In this document: positions 1 to 5,914 of the stretch, piece by piece
Position numbering within the stretch: the first letter of the stretch is position 1
Layout: each line of letters starts with the position of its first letter
NCBI GenBank assembly: GCA_021826255.1
Contig: JAKBAZ010000060.1
Location: forward strand, 1 to 7,848
Length of the DNA stretch: 7,848 nucleotides
Reading direction: 5' to 3'
Source of the DNA: Actinomycetes bacterium
GTDB taxonomy: Bacteria; Actinomycetota; Acidimicrobiia; Acidimicrobiales; RAAP-2
Translations under genes and position numbers: made by a program
The notes under the pieces: model-generated
The model's input: only the letters and a program-made list of their open reading frames with translations
What the model was told of the DNA's origin: nothing
Databases searched by the model: none

Positions 1-1497
1 AGGCGTTCGTTCGAACTCTTCGCGGAGCGCCGGACTCTCGGGGTCGATGAGCAGTCCCTGGCGCAACGCCCAGAAGGCGACGTCGGGGAGATGGCGTTCC
101 ATCGCGAGGTCCGCCAGAGTGAGTGCTGCGGCCTCTCCTTCTCGCTGGAGCTGGGCGAGGTGCCCCTCGAACCGGAACCACTCGAAGCCCTTCAACACGC
201 TGGCGAGGGGTTCGCCCTTCACCAGGCTGAGGGCTCGGACGAGAGAGTCGTAGGGGTCGTCGTCTCGGCGAGCGGCGGCGATGAGGAGGTGAAACTCCGC
301 CACGTCGATCTCGACGTCGTGTAACTCGTAGAGCCCGTTCGGCCCGACTGGGCCGAGTCGCCACCGCTCTCCCGCGGTACCGAGACTGCGTCTCACGGAG
401 GTGGCGGTGTTGGCCAGTGTGGTGCGCGAGGCGTCGACCTGGGCGTGGGTGAGTACTCGCGAGCGCAGCCGATCACCGGTCACCGGCTCGCCTCGGTGTA
501 GTGCGAGGTAGGCCACCATCTCCACGCAGCGGCGCCGGAGTGTGGCGACGAAGGGTTCGACGACTCCGCTCACGACCGGGAGCGGTCGTAAGAGCTCGAC
601 TCTCACGACGTTCGAGAGTGGGGGGGTCTCGGTGGCGAGACGCACGACTCGAGCGAGTAGTTCGGGGTCATCTCCGGCCCGACGAACGACGACGACCCGA
701 GAGTCTCGGGGCCGAAGGGCGAGGGCACGCCACGCGTCCTCGGGGCCATTGACGAGGACGAGGTCTCCTCGATGGAGTGGATGCAGGCGATCGAGGAGTG
801 ACGAAGAGTCCACCGGCTCGTCGACGACGAGTATCCCGCCTGGGCGGGCGTAGGACACGCGCAGCCGATCCGGGGCGGACGCGCGAAGGAGACAGCCCAC
901 CAGGGGATCGTCCTCGAGGTTGGGCTCCACGAGGGAGATCTCTTCGCCAACATCGACGACGCCACCGAGGTCCGCGGGCAGGAGTTCACTCAGCCGAGCG
1001 ATCAGGTGGGGATCGAGGTGGGTGAGGAGTTCGTCGTCGGGGGCGTCGTCGGCGAGTCGACGCCGTCGCGACACCGCGAGGAGGGCGAGGGGAAGAGACT
1101 CGAGGTCACCCGTCGTCATCTTCTCGACGCGAAGAGAGCTCGCTCGCTCCGACTCGGGCGCACGAGTGACAACGCTGTGAACGGGCCTCGTGGGCACCGT
1201 TTGAGCGCCGGCACTCGACACGGCGAGGAACGGGAGGAGAGCGATGATGAGGCCGGCGACCCAGGCGACCCCATTTCGCGGCACGTCTCGACGGTGACGA
1301 AGCTGCGTGACGTAGGCCACCACCAGTCCGACGAACACTACCCAAAACAGGGCTAAGCCGCTGAGGGCGTCGCGAAGGATCCAGCCGTGAGAGACGTGGC
1401 TCGCGAGCGTCCACTTCGTCCAGATGACGTAGGGCAAGAGAGCGAAGTAGATCAGCAGGGCGACCCCCTGGACGGGTGCGACGAGAGGGCGTTTCAC
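1..1497 (-). CDS. Membrane-anchored BTAD-domain transcriptional regulator (C-terminus beyond window)
   Basis: An open frame of 499 codons runs from a GTG at 1497 off the left edge with no stop. Three hydrophobic segments lie at about residues 8-27, 44-63 and 77-97, so the N-terminus is probably in the membrane. A soluble Arg/Asp-rich region of about 200 residues follows. Residues 310-372 resemble a winged-helix effector domain (EMVAYLALHRGEPVTGDRL, then TSVRRSLG). From about 390 a bacterial transcriptional activation domain begins (GLYELHDVEIDVAEFHLLI, then SLVKGEPLASVLKGFEW and helical repeats). BTAD proteins of the SARP/AfsR type normally place a winged helix before the BTAD; here that pair sits behind membrane spans. 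The GTG overlaps the upstream gene's stop as GTGA, suggesting translational coupling. Family assignment is firm; the regulated genes are unknown. In other actinobacteria, membrane BTAD proteins are often encoded near Tad/Flp pilus genes, but none is visible here. Confidence 0.85.
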   Translation of the reverse strand, partial: MKRPLVAPVQGVALLIYFALLPYVIWTKWTLASHVSHGWILRDALSGLALFWVVFVGLVVAYVTQLRHRRDVPRNGVAWVAGLIIALLPFLAVSSAGAQTVPTRPVHSVVTRAPESERASSLRVEKMTTGDLESLPLALLAVSRRRRLADDAPDDELLTHLDPHLIARLSELLPADLGGVVDVGEEISLVEPNLEDDPLVGCLLRASAPDRLRVSYARPGGILVVDEPVDSSSLLDRLHPLHRGDLVLVNGPEDAWRALALRPRDSRVVVVRRAGDDPELLARVVRLATETPPLSNVVRVELLRPLPVVSGVVEPFVATLRRRCVEMVAYLALHRGEPVTGDRLRSRVLTHAQVDASRTTLANTATSVRRSLGTAGERWRLGPVGPNGLYELHDVEIDVAEFHLLIAAARRDDDPYDSLVRALSLVKGEPLASVLKGFEWFRFEGHLAQLQREGEAAALTLADLAMERHLPDVAFWALRQGLLIDPESPALREEFERTP

Positions 1498-2147
1498 CGT
1501 CGGGCCAGGGTCCACGAGACGGGGAGGTGGGCCAGCGCAGTCAGGATGAGTACGCAGGGGTGAGCCGGGGTCGTGAAGGCCTCGTCGGGAGTCACGCTCA
1601 GACTCTCGCAGGTCAGTCGGGTGAGTAGGGGTGAGGTGCTGGTTAGCACCCAGGTCTGAGACGACCCGAGTTGGAGAGCGACGACGGGCGAGGCCGCGGT
1701 GAGTTCGCCCCGCAGCACGTTCGAGGCGTTCGCGCCGGTCGAGGAGGCGCCCGAGTTCGCGCCGCGTGAGACGGACGTCGAGGGGCGCGTCGTCGCGGTC
1801 GTCGGAGTGGTTGGGGTCGTGGTCGACGAGGTGACGACGTGGTGCGTGGGTGCGCTGCTCGGGGGAGCGTGGGACACCGTGTGGGTGGGGACGGTCGTGG
1901 TCGTCGTTGATGTCGTCGTGGACGTGGTCGTCGTGGACGGGGTCGTCGATGTAGTACTCGTCGTACCCACCGGGTGGTGGGACCCGGAGTTCGTCCCTCC
2001 ACTCGAGGAATGGGGTGGGGGAAGAGTCGTCGGAACGGACCGAGGGGCGTGGAGGCTCGGGTGCATCGAAAAGACGATCACGAGGAGGAGCAGGGGGCTC
2101 GACCACATGAGAAGGGGGGCGCTGCGTTGGACGAGGCGACCAGCCAT
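1494..2147 (-). CDS. Membrane-anchored Thr/Ser-rich stalk protein, hypothetical
   Basis: Unrecognised family, 217 aa from the ATG at 2147. Residues 11-28 form one strongly hydrophobic segment after a short basic N-terminus, fitting a signal anchor. Residues about 40-140 are low complexity, dominated by Thr, Ser and Pro with near-pure Thr runs around 62-85, like an extended and possibly glycosylated stalk outside the membrane. The last 70 residues look folded and hold the only two cysteines (Cys180 and Cys198), a possible disulphide. A GTG at 2183 in the same frame would add 12 residues, but TATCCT lies exactly 6 nt before the ATG, so I prefer the ATG with leaderless transcription. It is followed without a gap by the membrane BTAD regulator (GTGA overlap), which suggests the two work together, perhaps as a surface sensor or structural partner. 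That link is inference. Confidence 0.75.
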   Translation of the reverse strand: MAGRLVQRSAPLLMWSSPLLLLVIVFSMHPSLHAPRSVPTTLPPPHSSSGGTNSGSHHPVGTTSTTSTTPSTTTTSTTTSTTTTTVPTHTVSHAPPSSAPTHHVVTSSTTTPTTPTTATTRPSTSVSRGANSGASSTGANASNVLRGELTAASPVVALQLGSSQTWVLTSTSPLLTRLTCESLSVTPDEAFTTPAHPCVLILTALAHLPVSWTLARR

Positions 2148-2153
2148 CGTCGA

Positions 2154-2159
2154 AGGATA
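2154..2159 (-). promoter_or_regulatory. Putative -10 box (TATCCT) for a leaderless transcript
   Basis: TATCCT on the minus strand is followed by six bases and then the ATG at 2147, so transcription would start at the start codon. GTGACT lies 18 bp upstream and loosely matches a -35 box. The site would give the stalk/BTAD pair its own promoter inside the cluster. Confidence 0.45.
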
Positions 2160-2189
2160 CGCCGTCCCCGCAACCCCAGTCACCGGGGG

Positions 2190-2885
2190 TCACGCGGCGA
2201 GGTGAGTGCTCACCCAGCGTCGGACCTCTCCTTCGAGGTGGGCGCTACTTAACCCGAGGGGGCGAGCGAGGTCCTCCCAACTCGTCCCTTCCACGACTCG
2301 GGCCCAGGCGGCTCGGGCAAAGGGGGAGGTGTCGTGGGTGACTTCGAGGGCGAGGTCTCGTAACGGGTCTCGGTCAACCGGAAGGGCTTCTGACTCTTCC
2401 ACCGAAGGGTTCTCCAGTCGCCAGGTGATGATGTAGCGACGGAGCCGGCCGCGCAGGGCCGACAGTAGGTCCGGACCGGCGTAGGGGCGGTCCTGACCGG
2501 CCCACTCTCGAATGAGGTCTCCCAGAAGCGCCCACGAGGTCGCCAGGGCTTCGCTCGGATCGTCGACGGCCCCGCGACCGAACTGGAGACGTCGACACAC
2601 CGTGGTGGTACCCGGCAACAGAGTTTGCAGAAGAGTTCTCGCGAGCACGGGATCGGCGGCGTCGAGCAGGAGGGCCCTCAACACGGCGGCACGTTGCAGA
2701 GTGCTGAGTCCACCTCGTCGAGTGAGTCGATGCACGAGGTCGTCGGGCCCGAGATCTCCCGTCACCCCGAGTCCCGGATGGCGTAAGAGGAACAAAAAGA
2801 TCGCGCGACGCGACTCGGCACGGCGGGAGTAGGCGGCAAAATCGTCGCGCGCGAGTTGGAACAGGTCGTAGCAAGGTGTAGTCAT
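2190..2885 (-). CDS. Sigma-like helix-turn-helix protein, hypothetical
   Basis: 231 aa from the ATG at 2885. The frame stays open upstream to 2972, but that extension (rich in Ser, Thr and Cys) does not look like protein, and the ATG is preceded at 6 nt by a -10-like CAGTCT. The protein is mostly helical and Arg/Leu-rich. The C-terminal 40 residues (AWARVVEGTSWEDLARPLGL, then a final helix ending VRRWVSTHLAA) follow the spacing of sigma-70 region 4 or a related HTH. The middle part (DPVLARTLLQTLLPGTTTV to ALRGRLRRYII) resembles small sigma-like proteins I recall from actinobacterial clusters with membrane BTAD regulators. I cannot show a region 2 core-binding motif, so it could be any DNA-binding HTH protein. 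It is the first gene of the minus-strand cluster, 42 bp before the stalk gene. Confidence 0.7.
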   Translation of the reverse strand: MTTPCYDLFQLARDDFAAYSRRAESRRAIFLFLLRHPGLGVTGDLGPDDLVHRLTRRGGLSTLQRAAVLRALLLDAADPVLARTLLQTLLPGTTTVCRRLQFGRGAVDDPSEALATSWALLGDLIREWAGQDRPYAGPDLLSALRGRLRRYIITWRLENPSVEESEALPVDRDPLRDLALEVTHDTSPFARAAWARVVEGTSWEDLARPLGLSSAHLEGEVRRWVSTHLAA

Positions 2886-2891
2886 GGAATG

Positions 2892-2897
2892 AGACTG
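2892..2897 (-). promoter_or_regulatory. Weak -10 box (CAGTCT) before the HTH gene
   Basis: CAGTCT keeps the A at position 2 and T at position 6 of the TANNNT pattern and lies six bases before the ATG at 2885, the same spacing as the clearer promoters here. No good -35 was found. Confidence 0.25.
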
Positions 2898-3007
2898 TCG
2901 AGGCGAAGTCGTGTCGATGCTCACGTGCGAAGTCCCCGTCGAGCAACGTTTCTTGCACCCATACGGACTCACATACGCCGGCTTCGGACTCGACGAAGAG
3001 GACTCGG

Positions 3008-3013
3008 TAGGCT
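3008..3013 (+). promoter_or_regulatory. Putative -10 box (TAGGCT), leaderless promoter
   Basis: TAGGCT is followed by AACCCC and then the ATG at 3020, placing the expected transcription start on the A of the start codon. No Shine-Dalgarno sequence lies between them. Confidence 0.5.
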
Positions 3014-3019
3014 AACCCC

Positions 3020-3367
3020 ATGGACATTGAGGGCTTCTACGACGAGAACGAGGCGCGCCGCGAGAGCGCCGAGCACGAGTTCGGCGACGAGTGGACCGAC
3101 GCGGCGGGTAATCACTACGAGTTGGCCTGGGTGGCCGAAACCGGTGAGCTCTACTTGATGCTCGAGCCCGAAGCTCCGGTCACTGAGGACGCGTTTGGCG
3201 ACTACTCCACGGGTCAGTCGGTGGGCGGACTCGAAGTTCGAGTCATCGCGACCCTCGCGACCCTCGACGAGGTCGAGCAGCGCCTCCAAGGGTGGGAGGA
3301 CGCGTCTCTCACGACGAACTCGCTGGGCTGGTTGGCCGAGCGGATTCCCGGGGTGTCGACGAACTAG
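3020..3367 (+). CDS. Small acidic cytoplasmic protein, hypothetical
   Basis: 115 aa, no recognised family. The first 30 residues are very rich in Asp and Glu (FYDENEARRESAEHEFGDEW). A short aromatic strand-like region follows (HYELAWVAETGELYLMLEP), then VRVIATLATLDEVEQRLQGW and a C-terminal helix ending SLGWLAERIPG. There is no signal peptide or membrane segment. The first half reads like a small beta sheet of the kind that records substrate or partner contacts, but no function can be assigned. The start is supported by the TAGGCT box 6 nt upstream. It is divergent from the HTH gene (134 bp between starts) and convergent with the lipoprotein gene, whose stop lies 4 bp past its own. Confidence 0.75.
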   Translation: MDIEGFYDENEARRESAEHEFGDEWTDAAGNHYELAWVAETGELYLMLEPEAPVTEDAFGDYSTGQSVGGLEVRVIATLATLDEVEQRLQGWEDASLTTNSLGWLAERIPGVSTN

Positions 3368-3371
3368 GGAG

Positions 3372-3743
3372 TTAGAGGTAGGGAGTCGAGGAGTCGGCCA
3401 CCTGACAGATTCGAGTCAGAGCCGGGGCGAGATTACTGATCGGTACCCGCTCGGCCTCCTGGATGGTCGTCTGCAGAACGTTCCAACTCCCGTCGGAGGA
3501 GGTGGCTTGAGCCGCCGCCCCGGAGGCGGCGAGCAGGGTACTCATGGCTCGCCCGGCGAGAGCCTGACCGGCCGAGCTCGCGAGCCCGGCGCTTTGCGCC
3601 TGCTTTTCGAGGGCGAGGGCCGCCTTGACCTGCACGCACGCCGAACGAGCGTCGCTCACCGCACCCCCACTCCCGCACGCCGACAGCGCCACTCCGGCAC
3701 CAACGAACACCAGGGGGACGAGAAGCGTCCTTAGCCGAGCCAC
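3372..3743 (-). CDS. Small secreted lipoprotein, hypothetical
   Basis: 123 aa from a GTG at 3743. The N-terminus is a clear lipoprotein signal: a basic MARLR start, a hydrophobic core, and the lipobox LSAC with Cys23 as the expected lipidated residue, followed by a Gly/Ser linker. The mature part is an Ala-rich helical domain of about 95 residues with two more cysteines (Cys36 and Cys113) near its ends that could pair. No family recognised. The start overlaps the upstream gene's stop by 13 bp, so the two are probably co-transcribed and translationally coupled. An 8-bp direct repeat, TAGGGAGT, occurs at 3365-3372 and 3379-3386 across the gene's 3' end; I saw no convincing terminator hairpin. 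Confidence 0.75.
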   Translation of the reverse strand: MARLRTLLVPLVFVGAGVALSACGSGGAVSDARSACVQVKAALALEKQAQSAGLASSAGQALAGRAMSTLLAASGAAAQATSSDGSWNVLQTTIQEAERVPISNLAPALTRICQVADSSTPYL

Positions 3744-4288
3744 GAGTCGGCCGCTTGGAGCAGGTACTCACTCACCTGGCGGCCCCGCTCGAAGATGTCG
3801 CACAAGGGGTCCTCCCCCCTCGCGACCTGCGCGAGTGAAATCGCTCGTCGGGCGACGATCGTGATTCGACGTTCAGCGGTTTCAACGGGCGAGGCGAGAG
3901 AGTCGGTCGCCGTGACTTCGAGAGGGAGTTCGACGCCCCCGACCGAGGACAGGTCCAGGGTGAGGCGAAGGAGGTCGGGCCCCGGAGTCATGGCCGGCAA
4001 CGACCAGGTGAGCACGAGCGGGAAGTGGAACTCGTCGGGCGGATCAACGTCGTCGGGGAGTCCCAGGACGGCGTCTTCAAAGGCGAGGAGAGTCCGTGGG
4101 TCGACGTCCAGTTCGATGTGCAGGTCGAGAGGCCCGCCGCAGGCGTCTTCGGGGTGAAGGTCCACTTCCCAGGCTTGGCGCAACGAGTAGGTCTCCACGA
4201 AGTGGCGCTCGTCGTGCACGTGGAACCCGTGGGTGACCGCGTGGTCCTTAAGGTCGGCGACAAAACCGGCGACGTCGATGGCGGCCAT
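3731..4288 (-). CDS. Hypothetical cytoplasmic protein
   Basis: 185 aa from the ATG at 4288; not recognised. There is no signal peptide or membrane span. The N-terminal part is His-rich (HAVTHGFHVHDERHFVETY). The middle is rich in alternating strand-like segments with acidic residues (LDLHIELDVDPRTLLAFED, then FHFPLVLTWSLPAM and LLRLTLDLSSVGGVELPLEV), suggesting a beta-rich fold. The C-terminus is helical (IFERGRQVSEYLLQAADSWL). The frame extends upstream to 4327, but TAGCCT seven bases before the ATG makes 4288 the better start. It forms a two-gene unit with the downstream lipoprotein (13-bp overlap) and is divergent from the phosphatase gene. Confidence 0.7.
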   Translation of the reverse strand: MAAIDVAGFVADLKDHAVTHGFHVHDERHFVETYSLRQAWEVDLHPEDACGGPLDLHIELDVDPRTLLAFEDAVLGLPDDVDPPDEFHFPLVLTWSLPAMTPGPDLLRLTLDLSSVGGVELPLEVTATDSLASPVETAERRITIVARRAISLAQVARGEDPLCDIFERGRQVSEYLLQAADSWLG

Positions 4289-4295
4289 CACCTTC

Positions 4296-4301
4296 AGGCT
4301 A
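4296..4301 (-). promoter_or_regulatory. Putative -10 box (TAGCCT), leaderless promoter
   Basis: TAGCCT on the minus strand lies seven bases before the ATG at 4288. It is only 14 bp from the -10 box of the divergent phosphatase gene, so the two promoters share DNA. Confidence 0.5.
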
Positions 4302-4315
4302 GTCGGCGCCACGGG

Positions 4316-4321
4316 TAGCGT
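4316..4321 (+). promoter_or_regulatory. Putative -10 box (TAGCGT), leaderless promoter
   Basis: TAGCGT is followed by GGGCAC and then the GTG at 4328. The -35 region for this promoter would fall on the -10 box of the divergent minus-strand gene. Confidence 0.5.
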
Positions 4322-4327
4322 GGGCAC

Positions 4328-5056
4328 GTGAACTCCCTGCTGGAACGGTTGTCAACGTGCGCCGAGGAGATTGCCCAGGCCATTACTCAGGATCGGGGTC
4401 GGGGTTACTCCGGCGTCCGCGATACCCAGTACCACCTCGATCTCGCGGCCGACCGGGTGGCTGTCGAGATGCTCACCGGATGGGGCTACCGAGTCGTCTC
4501 CGAAGAGTCCGGAGTGAGTGGTTCGGGCGAGTTGACCGTGGTGGTGGACCCGATCGATGGTTCGACCAACTGTGATCACGGGGTGCCCTTCTTTGCGACA
4601 TCTTTTGGTGTCCTCGCGGGGGCAGAACTCGTGGCCGGACTGGTCGTGAACCACGCGACGGGGGACACCTACTCCGCCGAACTCGGTGCGGGAGCGTACC
4701 GGGGTGAGACTCCGATTCGGCCCTCCACTACCACCCGTTACGACTCGGCGATTGTCGCGTTCTCGGGGCTTCCGTCTCGCCACGCGGGCTGGGCGCAGTT
4801 TCGGGCTCTCGGGGCGGCGAGTCTTGAGATCTGTCTCGTCGCGGATGGATCGCTCGACGCCTACTCGGTGGCGCGTTACTCAACGCTTCACCCCTGGGAC
4901 TACTTAGGTGGTCTGCTTATCGCTCGAGAAGCGGGGGCCGTCGTGGGGGAGTATCGCGGCGACGCTCTCATCACTGATGAAGCCGTGGGGCGTCGCCCCT
5001 ACTTCGCTGCTACTCAAGCGCTCCTCGAGCACATCGGCAACGTGGGCCTCCTTTAG
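4328..5056 (+). CDS. Inositol monophosphatase family protein
   Basis: 242 aa from a GTG. The family's metal-binding motifs are all visible: Asp42 in the AAD segment, the acidic pair Glu59-Glu60 in VSEESG, the first signature DPIDGSTN at 74-81 (Asp74 and Asp77 as metal ligands), and the second signature WDYLGGLLIAREAGA at 190-204 with Asp191. These enzymes are Mg2+-dependent, Li+-sensitive phosphatases acting on inositol 1-phosphate, histidinol phosphate, fructose 1,6-bisphosphate or 3'-phosphoadenosine nucleotides. The substrate cannot be told from sequence alone. It is somewhat shorter than the usual 260-270 residues, mainly by tight loops. Context gives no pathway hint; the tRNA-Val gene starts 21 bp after the stop. 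The GTG start is supported by TAGCGT six bases upstream. Confidence 0.92.
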   Translation: MNSLLERLSTCAEEIAQAITQDRGRGYSGVRDTQYHLDLAADRVAVEMLTGWGYRVVSEESGVSGSGELTVVVDPIDGSTNCDHGVPFFATSFGVLAGAELVAGLVVNHATGDTYSAELGAGAYRGETPIRPSTTTRYDSAIVAFSGLPSRHAGWAQFRALGAASLEICLVADGSLDAYSVARYSTLHPWDYLGGLLIAREAGAVVGEYRGDALITDEAVGRRPYFAATQALLEHIGNVGLL

Positions 5057-5061
5057 GGGCC

Positions 5062-5067
5062 TAGACT
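5062..5067 (+). promoter_or_regulatory. Putative -10 box (TAGACT) for tRNA-Val
   Basis: TAGACT lies just after the phosphatase stop and about 10 bp before the first base of the mature tRNA, giving a leader of only a few bases. The gene could also be read from the phosphatase promoter. Confidence 0.4.
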
Positions 5068-5077
5068 CTAACCCCCG

Positions 5078-5151
5078 GGGCGTTTAGCTCAGTTGGTTAG
5101 AGCAGCTGATTTACACTCAGCAGGTCGGGGGTTCGAGTCCCTCAGCGCCCA
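5078..5151 (+). tRNA. tRNA-Val (anticodon UAC)
   Basis: A full cloverleaf can be folded. The acceptor stem is GGGCGTT with AGCGCCC (one G-U). The D arm contains AGCTCAGTTGGTTAGAGC. The anticodon stem is GCTGA/TCAGC with a 7-base loop and anticodon TAC at 5112-5114. The T arm is GGGGG/CCCTC around TTCGAGT. The discriminator base is A at 5151; CCA is not encoded (the next bases are CAA), so it must be added after transcription. No copy of the 3' end was seen elsewhere in the window, so use as an integration site is not shown, although toxin-antitoxin genes follow directly. Confidence 0.96.
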
Positions 5152-5193
5152 CAAAATCCGAGTACGCGAACCGCTCGGCGACGGCTGAGATCG

Positions 5194-5204
5194 ATCACGG
5201 TGAT
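5194..5204. repeat. Short perfect inverted repeat after the relE-like gene
   Basis: ATCAC and GTGAT flank a single G immediately beyond the toxin stop codon. It is too short to be a convincing terminator and has no T run. Confidence 0.2.
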
Positions 5205-5489
5205 TCACGACCGATATGCGTCGGCCCGGTGTCTGATTGCGGTGACTTTGACAGTACGCGTGGCTTCATCGATCAAATACAGCACCCGATAGTCACCGCG
5301 GCGCGCTGAGTACGCCGGCGCCAAGGGTGGACCGAGAGGTTTGCCAACACGATGTGGATTCTCAAGCAAGGGGCCCGTCATGAATTCGTACACAGCGTGG
5401 GCGACTTTCTCGGAGAGCGTGTCGGTGAGAGCCTTTGCGGCGGGACGGGCGACCAGGAGGCGATATCGGTCTCTACCTGGTGTCGACAC
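5205..5489 (-). CDS. relE: RelE/ParE-family toxin
   Basis: 94 aa from a GTG at 5489. The order of motifs matches mycobacterial RelE: an N-terminal strand (YRLLVARPAAKAL), a helix pair ending FMTGPLLENPHRVGKPL, the core strand motif SARRGDYRVLYLID, and a C-terminal VKVTAIRHRADAYR. RelE toxins cut mRNA in the ribosomal A site. Likely functional residues are Lys50, Arg63/Arg64, an Arg in IRHR and the terminal Tyr92; all are present, so the toxin looks intact. It overlaps the antitoxin gene's 3' end by 17 bp, the usual coupled arrangement. ParE-type gyrase poisoning is the alternative activity in this superfamily, but the close match to M. tuberculosis Rv1246c as I recall it favours RelE. Confidence 0.88.
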   Translation of the reverse strand: MSTPGRDRYRLLVARPAAKALTDTLSEKVAHAVYEFMTGPLLENPHRVGKPLGPPLAPAYSARRGDYRVLYLIDEATRTVKVTAIRHRADAYRS

Positions 5490-5763
5490 TGCGCCCGGCG
5501 CTCTTCATGGCCACAGCGAGCTGTTCACTGTCGAAGGCATCACCTTCTGAGAATGCTAGTACTCCCTCCTGGTGAGCGAGCAGCAGCGCCGAATCGGACA
5601 GTACGGCAATCGTCTCACGCATGGCGTCGTAGTCGTCTGCCCCCATGAGTACAGCGGCTCGATGTCCGTTCTTGGTTATTTCGAAACGTTCGTGCGTTGA
5701 ACTGGCTTCGTCGACCAACTTGGACAACTGAGCTCGCGCTTCGGCGATGGGTAGTGTTGTCAT
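5473..5763 (-). CDS. relB: RelB/YefM (Phd)-family antitoxin
   Basis: 96 aa from the ATG at 5763. The N-terminal half is a Phd/YefM DNA-binding domain (LPIAEARAQLSKLVDEASST, then RFEITKNGHRAAVLMGADDY), and the acidic C-terminal half should wrap and neutralise the toxin. It resembles M. tuberculosis RelB (Rv1247c, from memory). A GTG two codons upstream (5769) is in frame, but the consensus TATAAT lies seven bases before the ATG, so I take the ATG with a leaderless transcript. It heads a two-gene operon with relE. Antitoxins of this family repress their own promoter; the TTGT-N7-ACAA dyad across the start is a candidate operator. Confidence 0.88.
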   Translation of the reverse strand: MTTLPIAEARAQLSKLVDEASSTHERFEITKNGHRAAVLMGADDYDAMRETIAVLSDSALLLAHQEGVLAFSEGDAFDSEQLAVAMKSAGRSVDTR

Positions 5764-5771
5764 GTACACAA
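5757..5771. promoter_or_regulatory. Candidate autoregulatory operator of the relB-like gene
   Basis: TTGT (5757-5760) and ACAA (5768-5771) form an inverted repeat with a 7-bp spacer containing TGTACA-like sequence. It covers the start codon and touches the -10 box, where a bound antitoxin would block transcription. Confidence 0.3.
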
Positions 5772-5776
5772 TTATA
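5771..5776 (-). promoter_or_regulatory. -10 box (TATAAT) of the relBE operon
   Basis: A perfect TATAAT on the minus strand, seven bases before the antitoxin ATG. It is the strongest -10 match in the window. No clear -35 was found at 16-18 bp. Confidence 0.6.
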
Positions 5777-5846
5777 GCGTGAATAGTGGGAGTCCGACGC
5801 TCAAGCGGTTCGTATTGTGTGACTCAAGGTCCACGTTGTGAACTCC

Positions 5847-5868
5847 ACCACTAATTGGTAGACCACTA
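5847..5868. repeat. Direct repeat ACCACTA x2 with embedded TGGT
   Basis: ACCACTA occurs at 5847-5853 and 5862-5868, 15 bp apart, with TGGT between, in the 138-bp gap between the mazF-like stop and the relB promoter. It may be a regulator site or remnant. Nothing else is recognised in this gap. Confidence 0.2.
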
Positions 5869-5914
5869 CACGGGTCTGGCTCCCGGCGTTTCATTCCGGT
5901 CAACGTTGCGTCCA

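Noticed and set aside
91..324. Plus-strand frame with acidic, protein-like composition
   Set aside because: It is the antisense of the BTAD domain, whose minus-strand reading is clearly a real family.
1885..1965. Tandem DNA repeat or CRISPR-like array
   Set aside because: The periodic GTCGTC/GTGGTC pattern is explained by Thr-run codons of the stalk protein; units are irregular with no spacers.
1699..2205. Val-rich plus-strand frame
   Set aside because: It is the antisense of the Thr/Ser-rich stalk; the Val runs are the complement of Thr codons.
2374..3027. Long minus-strand frame starting near 3027 with a protein-like first 50 residues
   Set aside because: It becomes Arg/Ser-rich and runs in a different frame across the HTH gene, which has better composition; the start also overlaps the promoter of the 3020 gene.
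5128..5151. tRNA 3' end as a phage or island attachment site
   Set aside because: No second copy of the tRNA 3' end and no integrase are visible in the window.
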